A stretch of 64,000 nucleotides of DNA, taken from NCBI RefSeq assembly GCF_902832885.1, contig NZ_CADFDK010000001.1, positions 868,001 through 932,000 of the forward strand, read 5' to 3'. This document shows positions 45,992 to 56,161 of this stretch, one piece after another (position 1 is the first letter of the stretch; each line of letters begins with the position of its first letter). Under the pieces are notes generated by a model. It had not been told where the DNA came from. It saw only the letters and a program-made list of their open reading frames with translations, and did not search any database. The position numbers and the translations under genes were made by a program. This DNA is from Burkholderia seminalis DSM 23518 (GTDB lineage Bacteria > Pseudomonadota > Gammaproteobacteria > Burkholderiales > Burkholderiaceae).

Positions 45992-46044
45992 TCGGGTAAC
46001 GACGGGCATGGCGGCTCGCCGGCGCGCGGCGCCGGACTCGCCGC

Positions 46045-46485
46045 TCAGTCGATTTTCGTCGCGAGTGCGCGCTCGATCGTGTCGCGCAGCAGTGGCGGCA
46101 GTTCCACCGACTTGCCGAGCGCATAGTCGACCCACACGCAGCGCGCCTTGCCGCGTGCATAGACGTGCTGCGGATCGTCCGCGCGCGTGAGCTCGAAGCC
46201 GGTGTCGAAGCTGCTCCGGCCGGGTTTCGCGGCCGACATCCTCGCGATCACGTCACCCGGATAGTGCAGCTGCTTGAGGAATTCCATCGACGCCGTGACG
46301 ATGACGGGCCCCTGCCCTTCGCCGTTGCCGCCGGCAATGCCGAGTTCCTCGAACCACGAGATCCGCGCCTGCTCCATGTAGCGGAAATAGACCGTGTTGT
46401 TCACATGGCCGAACGCGTCCATGTCGCCCCAGCGGATCGGCATCGACATCTCAAATACGGGGGAGTAATCGCTTGTTGCGCTCAT
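46045..46485 (-). CDS. Acyl-CoA thioesterase, 4HBT hotdog fold
   Basis: A 146-residue YbgC/4-hydroxybenzoyl-CoA thioesterase-like protein. The catalytic Asp lies in IRWGDMDAFGHVNNTVYFRYMEQAR, the typical D-x-x-x-x-H-V-N-N signature. It is 33 bp after the SDR gene on the same strand and close to ETF:ubiquinone oxidoreductase, so a role with fatty or branched acyl-CoA is plausible. The substrate is not known. Confidence 0.9.
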   Translation of the reverse strand: MSATSDYSPVFEMSMPIRWGDMDAFGHVNNTVYFRYMEQARISWFEELGIAGGNGEGQGPVIVTASMEFLKQLHYPGDVIARMSAAKPGRSSFDTGFELTRADDPQHVYARGKARCVWVDYALGKSVELPPLLRDTIERALATKID

Positions 46486-46517
46486 TGCAGTCTTCTTCGT
46501 TGCCGGGTGTCATCCGC

Positions 46518-47300
46518 TCAGGCGAGGCCGAAGCCGTCGTCGGCGGAGATAATCGAGCCGTTGATGAACTGCGACTCGTCGGCCGCGAGCAGCAACAACA
46601 GCCCGTCGAGATCCTGAGGCTTGCCGACGCGCCGGCGCGGCAGCATCGACTGCAGCTTCTGGCCCTGCTCGGTTTCCCACAGGTAATGATTGATTTCGGT
46701 ATCGATATAGCCCGGACAGATCGCGTTGACGTTGATTCCGTGGCGCCCCCACTCGAGCGCCATCGCGCGCGTCATCTGCACGACCGCGGCCTTGCTCATC
46801 GCGTAGAGCCCGATCTGCGGGAACACGCGCAGCCCGGCCACCGATGCGATGTTGATGATCCGGCACGGCGGCTTGCCGTTGCCGCTGCCGTTGGCGCGCA
46901 TGATCATCCGCTTCGCGACTTCCTGCGCGACGAAAAACGCGCCGCGCGTGTTGGTATCGAACACGAACTCGAAATCGGCCGGCGTGACGTCGACGAGCTT
47001 CTGCATCGTCGAGACACCCGAATTGTTCACGAGGATGTCGATCGTGCCGGCCTCCGTCTCCGCATGCGCGATCGCGGCCTTGATGCTCTGGACGTCGGTC
47101 ACGTCGAGCGACACGACGTGCGCGGCGCCACCCGCCGCCTCGATCTCCGCGCGCAGCTCCTTCAGGCGCTCGACCCGGCGGCTCGCGAGCACGACCTTCG
47201 CGCCGGCCTGCGACAGCACCTGTGCAAAGCGCTGCCCGAGGCCGCTCGACGCGCCCGTGACCAGCGCAACCTTGCCTTCCAGATTGATCGATCGACCCAT
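46518..47300 (-). CDS. Short-chain dehydrogenase/reductase
   Basis: A 260-residue classical SDR. The cofactor motif is TGASSGLGQRF, the structural NNSG motif is present, the catalytic Ser is in NIASVAG, and the active-site Tyr/Lys are in YAMSKAAVV. The ATG at 47300 is chosen since AAAGGGG lies 9 nt before it; a GTG two codons earlier overlaps that site. It is divergent from ETF:QO across a palindrome and forms an operon with the thioesterase. A hydroxyacyl-CoA dehydrogenase role is possible. Confidence 0.92.
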   Translation of the reverse strand: MGRSINLEGKVALVTGASSGLGQRFAQVLSQAGAKVVLASRRVERLKELRAEIEAAGGAAHVVSLDVTDVQSIKAAIAHAETEAGTIDILVNNSGVSTMQKLVDVTPADFEFVFDTNTRGAFFVAQEVAKRMIMRANGSGNGKPPCRIINIASVAGLRVFPQIGLYAMSKAAVVQMTRAMALEWGRHGINVNAICPGYIDTEINHYLWETEQGQKLQSMLPRRRVGKPQDLDGLLLLLAADESQFINGSIISADDGFGLA

Positions 47301-47373
47301 TTGCACATCCCCTTTCGATGTCGTTTCGCCAGCCCGGGCGGCACAGCCCGAACGGCATTACCCTAGCACAAAA

Positions 47374-47393
47374 AATAGAACGATCGTGCTAAT
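47374..47393. promoter_or_regulatory. 20-bp palindromic operator between the SDR and ETF:QO genes
   Basis: The sequence is AxTAGxACGATCGTxCTAxT, symmetrical in all but two base pairs, centred on CGATCG. It lies midway between the two divergent start codons. TetR-type repressors of fatty-acid degradation in beta-proteobacteria use palindromes of this size; the particular regulator is not identified. Confidence 0.65.
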
Positions 47394-47479
47394 CTAGCCG
47401 CATGTTGTTGCGGCAAGCGTTTCGTTTCGCAGACAATACGCTCCCGAATAAAAGCATTCTAACGGTTAGAGGAACGCCA

Positions 47480-49153
47480 ATGACCCCCGCAAGCCTCATC
47501 GAGCAATACGGCCCGCGCGAATCGATGGAATACGACGTCGTGATCGTCGGCGGCGGCCCCGCCGGGCTGTCGGCGGCGATCCGGCTCAAGCAGCTGGCCG
47601 CCGAGAAAGGCACCGAGATCGGCGTGTGCGTGCTCGAGAAGGGTTCCGAGATCGGCGCGCACATCCTGTCGGGTGCGGTGATGGACCCGCGCGCGATCAC
47701 CGAACTGTTCCCCGACTGGAAGGAGCGCGGCGCGCCGCTCGACGTCGAGGTGACGGAAGACCGCTTCCTGTTCCTGTCGGAGAGCAGCGCGGTCACCACG
47801 CCCAACTGGGCGCTGCCCGACAACTTCAAGAACCACGGCAACTACGTGATTTCGCTGGGCAACGTCACGCGCTGGCTGGGCCAGCAGGCCGAAGCGCTGG
47901 GCGTCGAGATCTTCCCCGGCTTCCCGGCCGCCGAGATCCTCTACAACGATGATGGCTCGGTCAAAGGCGTCGCCACCGGCAACATGGGCGTGGGCAAGGA
48001 CGGCGAGCCGACCGAGAACTTCCAGCTCGGCATGGAGCTGCACGCGAAGTACACGCTGTTCGCCGAAGGCTGTCGCGGCCATCTGGGGCGGCAACTGATC
48101 GCGAAGTACAAGCTCGACGCGAACGCGGATCCGCAGGCATACGGGATCGGCATCAAGGAGCTGTGGGAAATCGATCCCGCCAAGCACAAGCCGGGCCTCG
48201 TGATCCACACGGCCGGCTGGCCGCTGAAGTCCGACACCTACGGCGGCTCGTTCCTGTATCACATGGACAACAACCAGGTCGTGGTCGGCTTCGTGGTGGG
48301 CCTGGGCTACACGAACCCGTACCTGTCGCCGTTCGAGGAATTCCAGCGCTACAAGACGCATCCGTCGATCCGCGCGTTCCTCGAAGGCGGCAAGCGCGTG
48401 TCGTACGGCGCGCGCGCGATCACGGCGGGCGGCCTGCTGTCGCTGCCGAAGACGGTGTTCCCGGGCGGCGCGCTGATCGGCGACGACGCGGGCTTCCTGA
48501 ACGCATCGCGGATCAAGGGCAGCCACGCGGCGATCAAGACCGGCATGCTGGCGGCGGACGCGGCGTTCGACGCGGTGCAGGCCGGCCGCCAGTCGGACGA
48601 GTTGAACGCGTACCCGGACGCGTTCAAGCAGTCGTGGCTGTACACGGAGCTGTACCGCGCGCGCAACTTCAAGCAGTGGATGGCGAAGGGCCTGTACCTG
48701 GGCACGCTGATGGTCGGGCTCGAGCAGAAGGTGATGGGCGGCAACGTGCCGTGGACGCTGCACCACAAGCATGCGGATCACGAGATGCTGAAGCCGGCGT
48801 CGCAGTGCGAGCCGATCGAATACCCGAAGCCGGACGGCAAGCTGACGTTCGACCGGCTGTCGTCGGTGTTCATCTCGAACACGAACCACGAGGAGAACCA
48901 GCCGGCGCACCTGACGCTGAAGGATGCGAGCGTGCCGGTGAACGTGAACCTGCGCACGTATGCGGGGCCGGAGGGGCGTTTCTGCCCGGCGGCGGTGTAC
49001 GAGTTCGTGAAGAACGACGACGGCAGCGACCGGCTGGTGATCAACGCGCAGAACTGCGTGCACTGCAAGACCTGCGACATCAAGGACCCGACGCAGAACA
49101 TCGTGTGGGTCACGCCCGAAGGCGGCGGCGGGCCGAATTACCCGAATATGTAA
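47480..49153 (+). CDS. Electron transfer flavoprotein:ubiquinone oxidoreductase
   Basis: A 557-residue inner-membrane-associated enzyme passing electrons from ETF to ubiquinone during beta-oxidation and amino-acid breakdown. FAD-binding VVIVGGGPAGLSAAIRL is at the N-terminus, and the central part includes the ubiquinone-binding region. The C-terminal 4Fe-4S domain has Cys in FCPAAVY and in NCVHCKTCDIKDP. The ATG at 47480 follows GAGG by 7 nt. No etfAB genes lie beside it. A terminator follows. Confidence 0.97.
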   Translation: MTPASLIEQYGPRESMEYDVVIVGGGPAGLSAAIRLKQLAAEKGTEIGVCVLEKGSEIGAHILSGAVMDPRAITELFPDWKERGAPLDVEVTEDRFLFLSESSAVTTPNWALPDNFKNHGNYVISLGNVTRWLGQQAEALGVEIFPGFPAAEILYNDDGSVKGVATGNMGVGKDGEPTENFQLGMELHAKYTLFAEGCRGHLGRQLIAKYKLDANADPQAYGIGIKELWEIDPAKHKPGLVIHTAGWPLKSDTYGGSFLYHMDNNQVVVGFVVGLGYTNPYLSPFEEFQRYKTHPSIRAFLEGGKRVSYGARAITAGGLLSLPKTVFPGGALIGDDAGFLNASRIKGSHAAIKTGMLAADAAFDAVQAGRQSDELNAYPDAFKQSWLYTELYRARNFKQWMAKGLYLGTLMVGLEQKVMGGNVPWTLHHKHADHEMLKPASQCEPIEYPKPDGKLTFDRLSSVFISNTNHEENQPAHLTLKDASVPVNVNLRTYAGPEGRFCPAAVYEFVKNDDGSDRLVINAQNCVHCKTCDIKDPTQNIVWVTPEGGGGPNYPNM

Positions 49154-49208
49154 TCCGCCACGACGCGCCGCCGCGAGCAGCGCGTTTTTGTCGGTCGCCA
49201 CAAACTAA

Positions 49209-49240
49209 ACGGGGCGCTGCCTGAAGCAGCGCCCCGTTTT
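49209..49240 (+). terminator. Terminator after ETF:QO
   Basis: A 12-bp perfect stem ACGGGGCGCTGC/GCAGCGCCCCGT with a CTGAA loop, followed by TTTTGCC. It may also slow transcription from aroC in the other direction. Confidence 0.88.
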
Positions 49241-49287
49241 GCCTTCCCTGCGCGTTCGCGAGGCGCGCCGCGCCCCGCCCGCTTGTG

Positions 49288-50388
49288 TCAGGTCGCGCTA
49301 CCGGCGATCTTCGGCGTCGACGTCTCGACGTCGCCGCATTGTGCGCGATGGCGCAGCGCGTGATCGATCAGCACCAGTGCGAGCATCGACTCGGCGATCG
49401 GCGTCGCACGAATGCCGACGCACGGATCGTGACGGCCGAACGTTTCCACCGTCGCCTCGTCGCCTGCCTTCGTGATCGAACGACGCGGCGTGCGGATGCT
49501 CGACGTCGGCTTGATCGCGATCGACACGGTGATGTCCTGCCCCGTCGAAATCCCGCCGAGCACGCCGCCCGCATGGTTGCCGACGAAACCACCCGGCGTC
49601 AACTCGTCGCCGTGCGCGGAGCCGCGCTGCGCGACGCTGTCGAAGCCCGCCCCGATCTCGACGCCCTTCACCGCGTTGATGCTCATCATCGCCTTCGCGA
49701 TATCGGCATCGAGACGGTCGAACACGGGCTCGCCCCAGCCGACCGGCACGCCCGACGCGACGACGTCGATGCGCGCACCGATCGAATCGCCCTCCTTGCG
49801 CAGCGCATCCATGTACGCCTCGAGCTCCGGCACGACCGCCGCATTCGGCGAGAAGAACGGATTCTCGCGCACGTGCGACCAGTCGACGAACGGCACGTCG
49901 ATCTCGCCGAGGCTGCTCATGTAGCCGCGCACTTCGACGCCGAAGCGCTCGCGCAGCCACTTCTTCGCCACGGCACCCGCGCCGACGAGCGGCGCGGTCA
50001 GGCGCGCGGACGAGCGGCCGCCGCCGCGGTAGTCGCGGATGCCGTACTTCTGCCAGTACGTGTAATCGGCATGGCCGGGACGGAACGTCTCGACGATGTT
50101 GCCGTAGTCCTTGCTGCGCTGGTCGGTGTTGCGGATCAGCAGCGCGATCGGCGTGCCGGTCGTCACGCCTTCGAACACGCCCGACAGGATCTCGACCTCG
50201 TCGGCCTCCTGCCGTTGCGTCACGTGCCGCGACGTGCCGGGCTTGCGGCGGTCGAGCTCGAGCTGGATGTCGGCTTCGGTCAGCCCCATTCCCGGCGGGC
50301 AGCCGTCGATCACGCAGCCGATCGCGGGACCGTGCGATTCGCCGAAGGTCGTGACAGTGAAAAGCGTGCCGAGAGTATTGCCGGACAT
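49288..50388 (-). CDS. aroC: Chorismate synthase
   Basis: Last enzyme of the shikimate pathway, converting EPSP to chorismate with reduced FMN. The 366-residue protein begins [20 protein letters not shown] at 50388. The signatures [28 protein letters not shown]-like ([14 protein letters not shown]) and the C-terminal conserved GEDVVITPTP-like part (here [18 protein letters not shown]) are all present. It is preceded by an extended -10 (TGGCATAAT, minus, 50484-50492). Confidence 0.97.
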   Translation of the reverse strand: MSGNTLGTLFTVTTFGESHGPAIGCVIDGCPPGMGLTEADIQLELDRRKPGTSRHVTQRQEADEVEILSGVFEGVTTGTPIALLIRNTDQRSKDYGNIVETFRPGHADYTYWQKYGIRDYRGGGRSSARLTAPLVGAGAVAKKWLRERFGVEVRGYMSSLGEIDVPFVDWSHVRENPFFSPNAAVVPELEAYMDALRKEGDSIGARIDVVASGVPVGWGEPVFDRLDADIAKAMMSINAVKGVEIGAGFDSVAQRGSAHGDELTPGGFVGNHAGGVLGGISTGQDITVSIAIKPTSSIRTPRRSITKAGDEATVETFGRHDPCVGIRATPIAESMLALVLIDHALRHRAQCGDVETSTPKIAGSAT

Positions 50389-50630
50389 GATGGAACCGCC
50401 CAAAGATAAATGGGCAAACCGATGCGCTGCCGTGCCGCGGGCAGATCGATCGTTTGCCGGTCGAGAAAAAGAGGTAAACCGCTATTATGCCAGCCGTCCC
50501 CGAACCGCGGGACGCGTGACACGCCGGTCAGGGCGCACGGTACGTGCCGGTGCGGCCCGATGGGGGCGGCCGGCAGCCCGTTCCACCCGGACAGCAGCCG
50601 CATGCCGGCACGGCGCCGGCCGGCGCCCGC

Positions 50631-52565
50631 CTACTTCCGCGCGCCGCGCAGCTCGGTCACCGCCGCCTGCAGCGACTCGGGCGTCGCGACCGACGCCGGG
50701 ACCGGCTCGCCGACTGCCAGCGTGAGCCGGCTCATCACGCCGCGCCTGATGGGGCGCGGCATCCGCGCATCGGAATGCCGCGAGAAATAGCTGCCCCACA
50801 GTCCGCGCAGCGCCATCGGGATGACCGGTGCCGGGGTGCGGCTCAGGATCTCGGTGATGCCGTGGTGGAACGTGTTGATGTCGCCCGTCTTGGTCAGCTT
50901 GCCCTCGGGGAAGATGCACACGAGTTCGCCGTCCTTCAGCGCGGCCTCGCACAGGTCGTACGCGCGGGCGAGCATCGCCGGATCCTCGTGGCGCGGCGCG
51001 ATCGGGATCGCCTTCGCATGCCGGAACACCCAGCTCGCGAAGCGCGTCTTGAAGATCCGGTGATCCATCACGAAACGGATCGGGCGCGGGCTCGCGGCCG
51101 CCAGCACGAGCGCATCGACGTAGCTGACGTGGTTGCACACGAGCACGGCCGCGCCTTCCGCCGGAATCCGCTCCGCGTGCACAAGGCGGATCCGGTAGAA
51201 GGTGTGCACGAGCACCCACGCGACGAAACGCAGCAGGAACTCGGGCACGAGCAGGTAGATGTACGTCGCGACGATCACGTTCAGCAGCGCGGTGGCGAGG
51301 AACAGCCCCGGGATGTCGACGCCGGCCTTGGTCAGCCCCATCGCCATCACGGCCGACAGGATCATGAACAGCGCGTTCAGGATGTTGTTCGCGGCGATGA
51401 TCCGTGCGCGGTGCGTCGGCGCGCTGCGGCTCTGGATCAGCGCGTACAGCGGCACGCTGTAGAAGCCGCCGAACATCGCGAGCAGGAACAGGTCGGCGAG
51501 GATGCGCCAGTGGCGCGCGCCGGCCAGGAATTCGCCGACCGACAGCAGATGGCCCGGCGACGGCAGCGCGCGGCTCGCGAAATACAGCTCGATCGCAAAC
51601 ACGCTGATGCCGATCGAGCCGAGCGGCACGAGGCCGATCTCGACGCGCCGCTGCGACAGCCGCTCGCACAGCAGCGAGCCGAGGCCGATGCCGACCGAGA
51701 ACGTCGCGAGCAGGATCGTGACGACGTCGGGGCTCGCGGACAGCACGTCCTTCGCGAAATTGAAGAACGACGTGAGGAAGGTCGCGCCGACGAACCACAG
51801 CCACGAGATGCCGAGCAGGCTGAGGAACACGGTGCGATTCTGGCGCGCGAGCCCGAGGTTGCGCCACGTTTCGCTGACCGGATTCCAGTTGATCACGAGA
51901 TCGGGCTGCGGCGCCGGCGTCGACGGCACGCGCTGCGCGACGAGGCGCCCCGCGAGCGCGATCACGACGACGCTCACCGCGAGCACGCGTTCGCCGGCGC
52001 CTTCGATGCCGGCGGCCGCGCCGCCGATGATCGTGCCGATCAGGATCGCGATGAACGTGCCCATTTCGACGAGGCCGTTGCCGCCGACCAGCTCATGCTC
52101 GCCGAGATGCTGCGGCAAGTACGAATACTTGACGGGCCCGAACAGCGTCGAGTGCATCCCCATCATGAACGTGCACAGATACAGCAGCGTCGCGCTGTGC
52201 GTGACGAAGCCGGCGGCACCGACGAGCATCAGCACGATCTCGAAGGTCTTCACGAAGCGCGTGAGGGTCGCCTTGTCGTACTTGTCGGCAATCTGGCCGG
52301 ACGTCGCCGAGAACAGCACGAACGGCAGGATGAAGATCGCGGAAATCAGGAACGCGGCCGTCTTGGCGTCGACGCCGGCGAACCGCGCGGTGTGATAGGT
52401 GACGAGCGACGTGAAGCCGATCTTGAAGACGTTGTCGTTCAGCGCACCGAGGAACTGGGTCGTGAAGAACGGGGCGAAACGGCGCTCGCGCAGCAGGTCG
52501 AACTGCGACGCGTGGGCACGCCGTTCGTCGCGCCGCTCCGAAGTGGCTTGCGTGTGATCGCTCAT
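50631..52565 (-). CDS. MFS transporter fused to a PlsC-type acyltransferase
   Basis: A 644-residue two-domain protein. Residues ~1-420 are an LplT-like major-facilitator lysophospholipid transporter with about 12 membrane segments (FLGALNDNVFKIGFTSL at the start). Residues ~440-644 are a 1-acylglycerol-3-phosphate acyltransferase domain with motif I NHVSYVDAL (H-x4-D, near 478) and motif III FPEGKLTKTGDI (near 551). In E. coli LplT works with Aas, which joins PlsC to an AMP ligase; here the ligase is missing. It probably recycles lysophospholipids. The ATG at 52565 is used. Confidence 0.92.
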   Translation of the reverse strand: MSDHTQATSERRDERRAHASQFDLLRERRFAPFFTTQFLGALNDNVFKIGFTSLVTYHTARFAGVDAKTAAFLISAIFILPFVLFSATSGQIADKYDKATLTRFVKTFEIVLMLVGAAGFVTHSATLLYLCTFMMGMHSTLFGPVKYSYLPQHLGEHELVGGNGLVEMGTFIAILIGTIIGGAAAGIEGAGERVLAVSVVVIALAGRLVAQRVPSTPAPQPDLVINWNPVSETWRNLGLARQNRTVFLSLLGISWLWFVGATFLTSFFNFAKDVLSASPDVVTILLATFSVGIGLGSLLCERLSQRRVEIGLVPLGSIGISVFAIELYFASRALPSPGHLLSVGEFLAGARHWRILADLFLLAMFGGFYSVPLYALIQSRSAPTHRARIIAANNILNALFMILSAVMAMGLTKAGVDIPGLFLATALLNVIVATYIYLLVPEFLLRFVAWVLVHTFYRIRLVHAERIPAEGAAVLVCNHVSYVDALVLAAASPRPIRFVMDHRIFKTRFASWVFRHAKAIPIAPRHEDPAMLARAYDLCEAALKDGELVCIFPEGKLTKTGDINTFHHGITEILSRTPAPVIPMALRGLWGSYFSRHSDARMPRPIRRGVMSRLTLAVGEPVPASVATPESLQAAVTELRGARK

Positions 52566-52620
52566 GCGGAATACGCGCGCGTCGTCTCGGCGAAGCTGCG
52601 CGGGCCTCGTGTTGTCGTTG

Positions 52621-52654
52621 AAAAAAAGGCGGCGCAGGACAAGCCTGCGCCGCC
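52621..52654 (-). terminator. Terminator after the CBS gene
   Basis: An 11-bp stem GGCGGCGCAGG/CCTGCGCCGCC (52628-52638 with 52644-52654) with an ACAAG loop, followed on the minus strand by TTTTTTT. Confidence 0.9.
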
Positions 52655-52704
52655 GCATGCCGGATGGCGGCGCCCATGCATCGAGGTGCCGGGCGCGGCG
52701 CGGT

Positions 52705-53160
52705 TCACGGCTTGTGCGCTTCGGCTTCCGATTCCGGCCAGTCGCGGATGTACGCCTTCAGCATCCGGTTCTCGAAGCTCTGCGCCTCGACGACCGTCTT
52801 CGCGACGTCGTAGAACGAAATGACGCCCATCAACACCTTCTTGTCGAGCACCGGCATGTAGCGTGCGTGACGCTCGAGCATCATCCGGCGCACTTCGTTG
52901 ACGTCGGTTTCCGGCGTACACGTGAGCGGCTCGTCCATCACCTTGCGCACCTGGACGTCGCCGATCGCGCCGCCGTTCACGTGCAGGCGCAGGATGATCT
53001 CGCGGAACGTCAGCATCCCGACGAGATCGCCGTACTCCATCACGACGAGCGAACCGATATCGTGTTCGGCCATCGTATCGACCGCTTCGCGCAGCGGCTT
53101 ATCGGGCGTCACCGTAAACAGCGTGTTGCCCTTCACTTTCAGAATATCGCTGACGCGCAT
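52705..53160 (-). CDS. CBS-pair protein
   Basis: A 151-residue cytoplasmic protein made of two CBS motifs (about 1-60 and 70-130). The first contains PLREAVDTMAEHDIGSLVVMEYGDLVGMLTFREI, the second EVRRMMLERHARYMPVLDKKVLMGVISFYDV. Stand-alone CBS pairs bind adenine nucleotides and act as sensors of energy state; nothing here shows which. The ATG at 53160 is chosen. It is followed by its own terminator. Confidence 0.9.
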   Translation of the reverse strand: MRVSDILKVKGNTLFTVTPDKPLREAVDTMAEHDIGSLVVMEYGDLVGMLTFREIILRLHVNGGAIGDVQVRKVMDEPLTCTPETDVNEVRRMMLERHARYMPVLDKKVLMGVISFYDVAKTVVEAQSFENRMLKAYIRDWPESEAEAHKP

Positions 53161-53319
53161 CGTAGTCCCCTCATGCTTGAATGCAAAATCTCTTTCGATC
53201 CTATCGGAAAGCCTGTCAAAAGGAAAGCGCGGCCCCGGCGCGGCGGCCGCGCCCCCGCTTGCGGACATGGGCCGCCCGCCGCACAATGAAGCCATCGACA
53301 GCGGCCCGAGGAGGCAGCG

Positions 53320-53637
53320 ATGGCGCATACGCATTCGGAGCAGTTCGCCCGCTTCGCCGATTTCTACCCGTATTACCTGAACGAACACCAGAACCTGACG
53401 TCGCGCCGGCTGCACTTCATCGGCTCGCTCGGCGTGATCGGCTGCGTCGCGATGGCGATCGCGACCGGCAACTGGCTGTGGCTGCCGGCGGCGATCGTCT
53501 GCGGTTACGGCTTCGCGTGGGTCGGGCACTTCTTCTTCGAGAAGAACCGCCCGGCCACGTTCCGGCACCCGATCTACAGCCTGATGGGCGACTGGGTGAT
53601 GTTCAAGGACATCTGCACCGGCAAGATCCCGCTGTAG
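53320..53637 (+). CDS. DUF962/Mpo1-like membrane protein
   Basis: A 105-residue protein with HFIGS and two membrane segments (IGSLGVIGCVAMAIATG and LWLPAAIVCGYGFAWVGHFF), then FFEKNRPATFRHPIYSLMGD. These are the hallmarks of DUF962, which includes yeast Mpo1, an Fe(II)-dependent dioxygenase of long-chain 2-hydroxy fatty acids. The conserved His residues for iron are visible (HFIG and GHFF, RHP). The bacterial role is unproven. GGAGG-like sequence precedes the ATG. Confidence 0.88.
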   Translation: MAHTHSEQFARFADFYPYYLNEHQNLTSRRLHFIGSLGVIGCVAMAIATGNWLWLPAAIVCGYGFAWVGHFFFEKNRPATFRHPIYSLMGDWVMFKDICTGKIPL

Positions 53638-53653
53638 CCCGCCGGCCCCGCCG

Positions 53654-54985
53654 TCACGCGGGCCGCGGCGGCCGCGCGTGCGGGTCGGGCACGGCGCCCG
53701 GCGCCTGCCCGGCGTTCCCCGCCGGCTGCGCGCCCGCGAGCCGGTGCGCGGCGATCAGCGTCGCAAGCGACACGTCGAAGCGATCGCTCGACAGCACCGC
53801 GAGCAGGGCCGCGCCCTCGACGTGGCTGCGCCGCCGCTCCAGCTGGTAGGTCAGCTCCGCGCGGTCGATCACCAGCACGTCGAACAGTTGCGCGAGCGTC
53901 AGCTGCTCGGGGTTCGCGAGCATGATGTAGCGCGGCGTGGTCTCGGCGCCGCCGTCGAGCCGCGCGATCCACTCCCGCTCCTCCATCGTCGTCAGCAGCC
54001 GCTGCGCGGTTTCCATGTCGCAGCGCAACATGGTCGCGAGCCGCATCGCCGTATAGCCGCGCTTGCCGGCCGCACGCGCCTCCGCCAGCCGCGCGAGCAG
54101 CTCGAGCGCGTCGAGCAGGTCGCTGCCCGGATAGTGGATGCGGTGGAACTGGCCGACGCGGATCGCCGGCAGCGCGGACGCCACCATCGCCCCGAGCAGC
54201 GCGATGAACCAGCTCAGGTACACCCACAGCAGGAACACCGGCAGCGCCGCGAACGCGCCGTAGACGGCCGTATAGGTCGGAATGCGCCGCACGTAGTAGC
54301 CGAAGCCGCGCTTGGCCAGCTCGAACGCGACGGCCGCGAACAGCCCGCCGATCACCGCGTCGCGCCAGGCGACCGTACAGTTCGGCAGGTACACGTACAG
54401 CAGCGTGAACGCGAGCACCGTCAGCGGCAGCGACGCGAGCGCGAGCAGCCATTCGACGATCGAGGTGGTCGGCGCCGCGCCGGTGAACGCGAGCGACTGC
54501 GTGAACAGGTACGACGAGATCGACAGGCTCACGCCGAACAGCAAGGGCCCGAGCGTGATCAGCGCCCAGTACGCGAGCACGCGCTGCGCGAACGGCCGCG
54601 GCTTGCGTACCCGCCAGATCAGGTTGAACGCCGATTCGATCGTCATCATCGTCATCACCGACGTGACGACCAGCACGATCAGGCCGGCCGTGGTCAGCCC
54701 CTTGGCCTTCGACGCGAACTGGTTCAGGTACTTGAAGATCTGGATGTTGAACTGCGCGGGCATCAGGTGATCCGCGAGGAACCCCTGCAGCGAGATCTGG
54801 AACGACGCGAACATCGGGAACGCGGTGAACAGCGCGAACGCGACCGTCACGAGCGGCACGAGGGCCAGCATCGTCGTGAAGGTCAGGCTGCCCGCCACTT
54901 GCGGGATGCGATCCTCGGCGCTGCGCCGGGCCGCGAACTGCGCGAGGCGCTTGAGGGTGTCGAGATCGACGCTCAACTTCGGCAA
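53654..54985 (-). CDS. YihY/virulence factor BrkB-family membrane protein
   Basis: A 443-residue inner-membrane protein with about six transmembrane segments in residues 30-290 (AGSLTFTTMLALVPLVTVAFALF; PNCTVAWRDAVIGGLFAAVAFELAKRGFGYYV). It is followed by a soluble C-terminal part of ~150 residues resembling a winged helix. The family was once named ribonuclease BN in error and its role is not established. It is convergent with the DUF962 gene and divergent from the WrbA-type gene. Confidence 0.92.
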   Translation of the reverse strand: MPKLSVDLDTLKRLAQFAARRSAEDRIPQVAGSLTFTTMLALVPLVTVAFALFTAFPMFASFQISLQGFLADHLMPAQFNIQIFKYLNQFASKAKGLTTAGLIVLVVTSVMTMMTIESAFNLIWRVRKPRPFAQRVLAYWALITLGPLLFGVSLSISSYLFTQSLAFTGAAPTTSIVEWLLALASLPLTVLAFTLLYVYLPNCTVAWRDAVIGGLFAAVAFELAKRGFGYYVRRIPTYTAVYGAFAALPVFLLWVYLSWFIALLGAMVASALPAIRVGQFHRIHYPGSDLLDALELLARLAEARAAGKRGYTAMRLATMLRCDMETAQRLLTTMEEREWIARLDGGAETTPRYIMLANPEQLTLAQLFDVLVIDRAELTYQLERRRSHVEGAALLAVLSSDRFDVSLATLIAAHRLAGAQPAGNAGQAPGAVPDPHARPPRPA

Positions 54986-55056
54986 ACGGCTTCTCCTTCT
55001 TGATGCCGCGCGCCTCTCGGCGCGCCGCCGCCGCGCTGCGCGACGGCTTCAGCCCC

Positions 55057-55062
55057 TATAAT
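55057..55062 (+). promoter_or_regulatory. -10 element of the quinone reductase operon
   Basis: A perfect TATAAT 69 bp before the ATG. The -35 position at 17 bp is CGCTGC, a poor match, so an activator or another sigma factor may contribute. A minus-strand reading for yihY is also possible. Confidence 0.45.
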
Positions 55063-55064
55063 AG

Positions 55065-56140
<1,076 letters not shown>

Positions 56141-56161
56141 CCCTTACGCGACAAGGTGATG

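Noticed and set aside
53654-54985. Calling the YihY protein ribonuclease BN
   Set aside because: The old name came from a mistaken gene assignment; true RNase BN is a metallo-beta-lactamase-fold enzyme.
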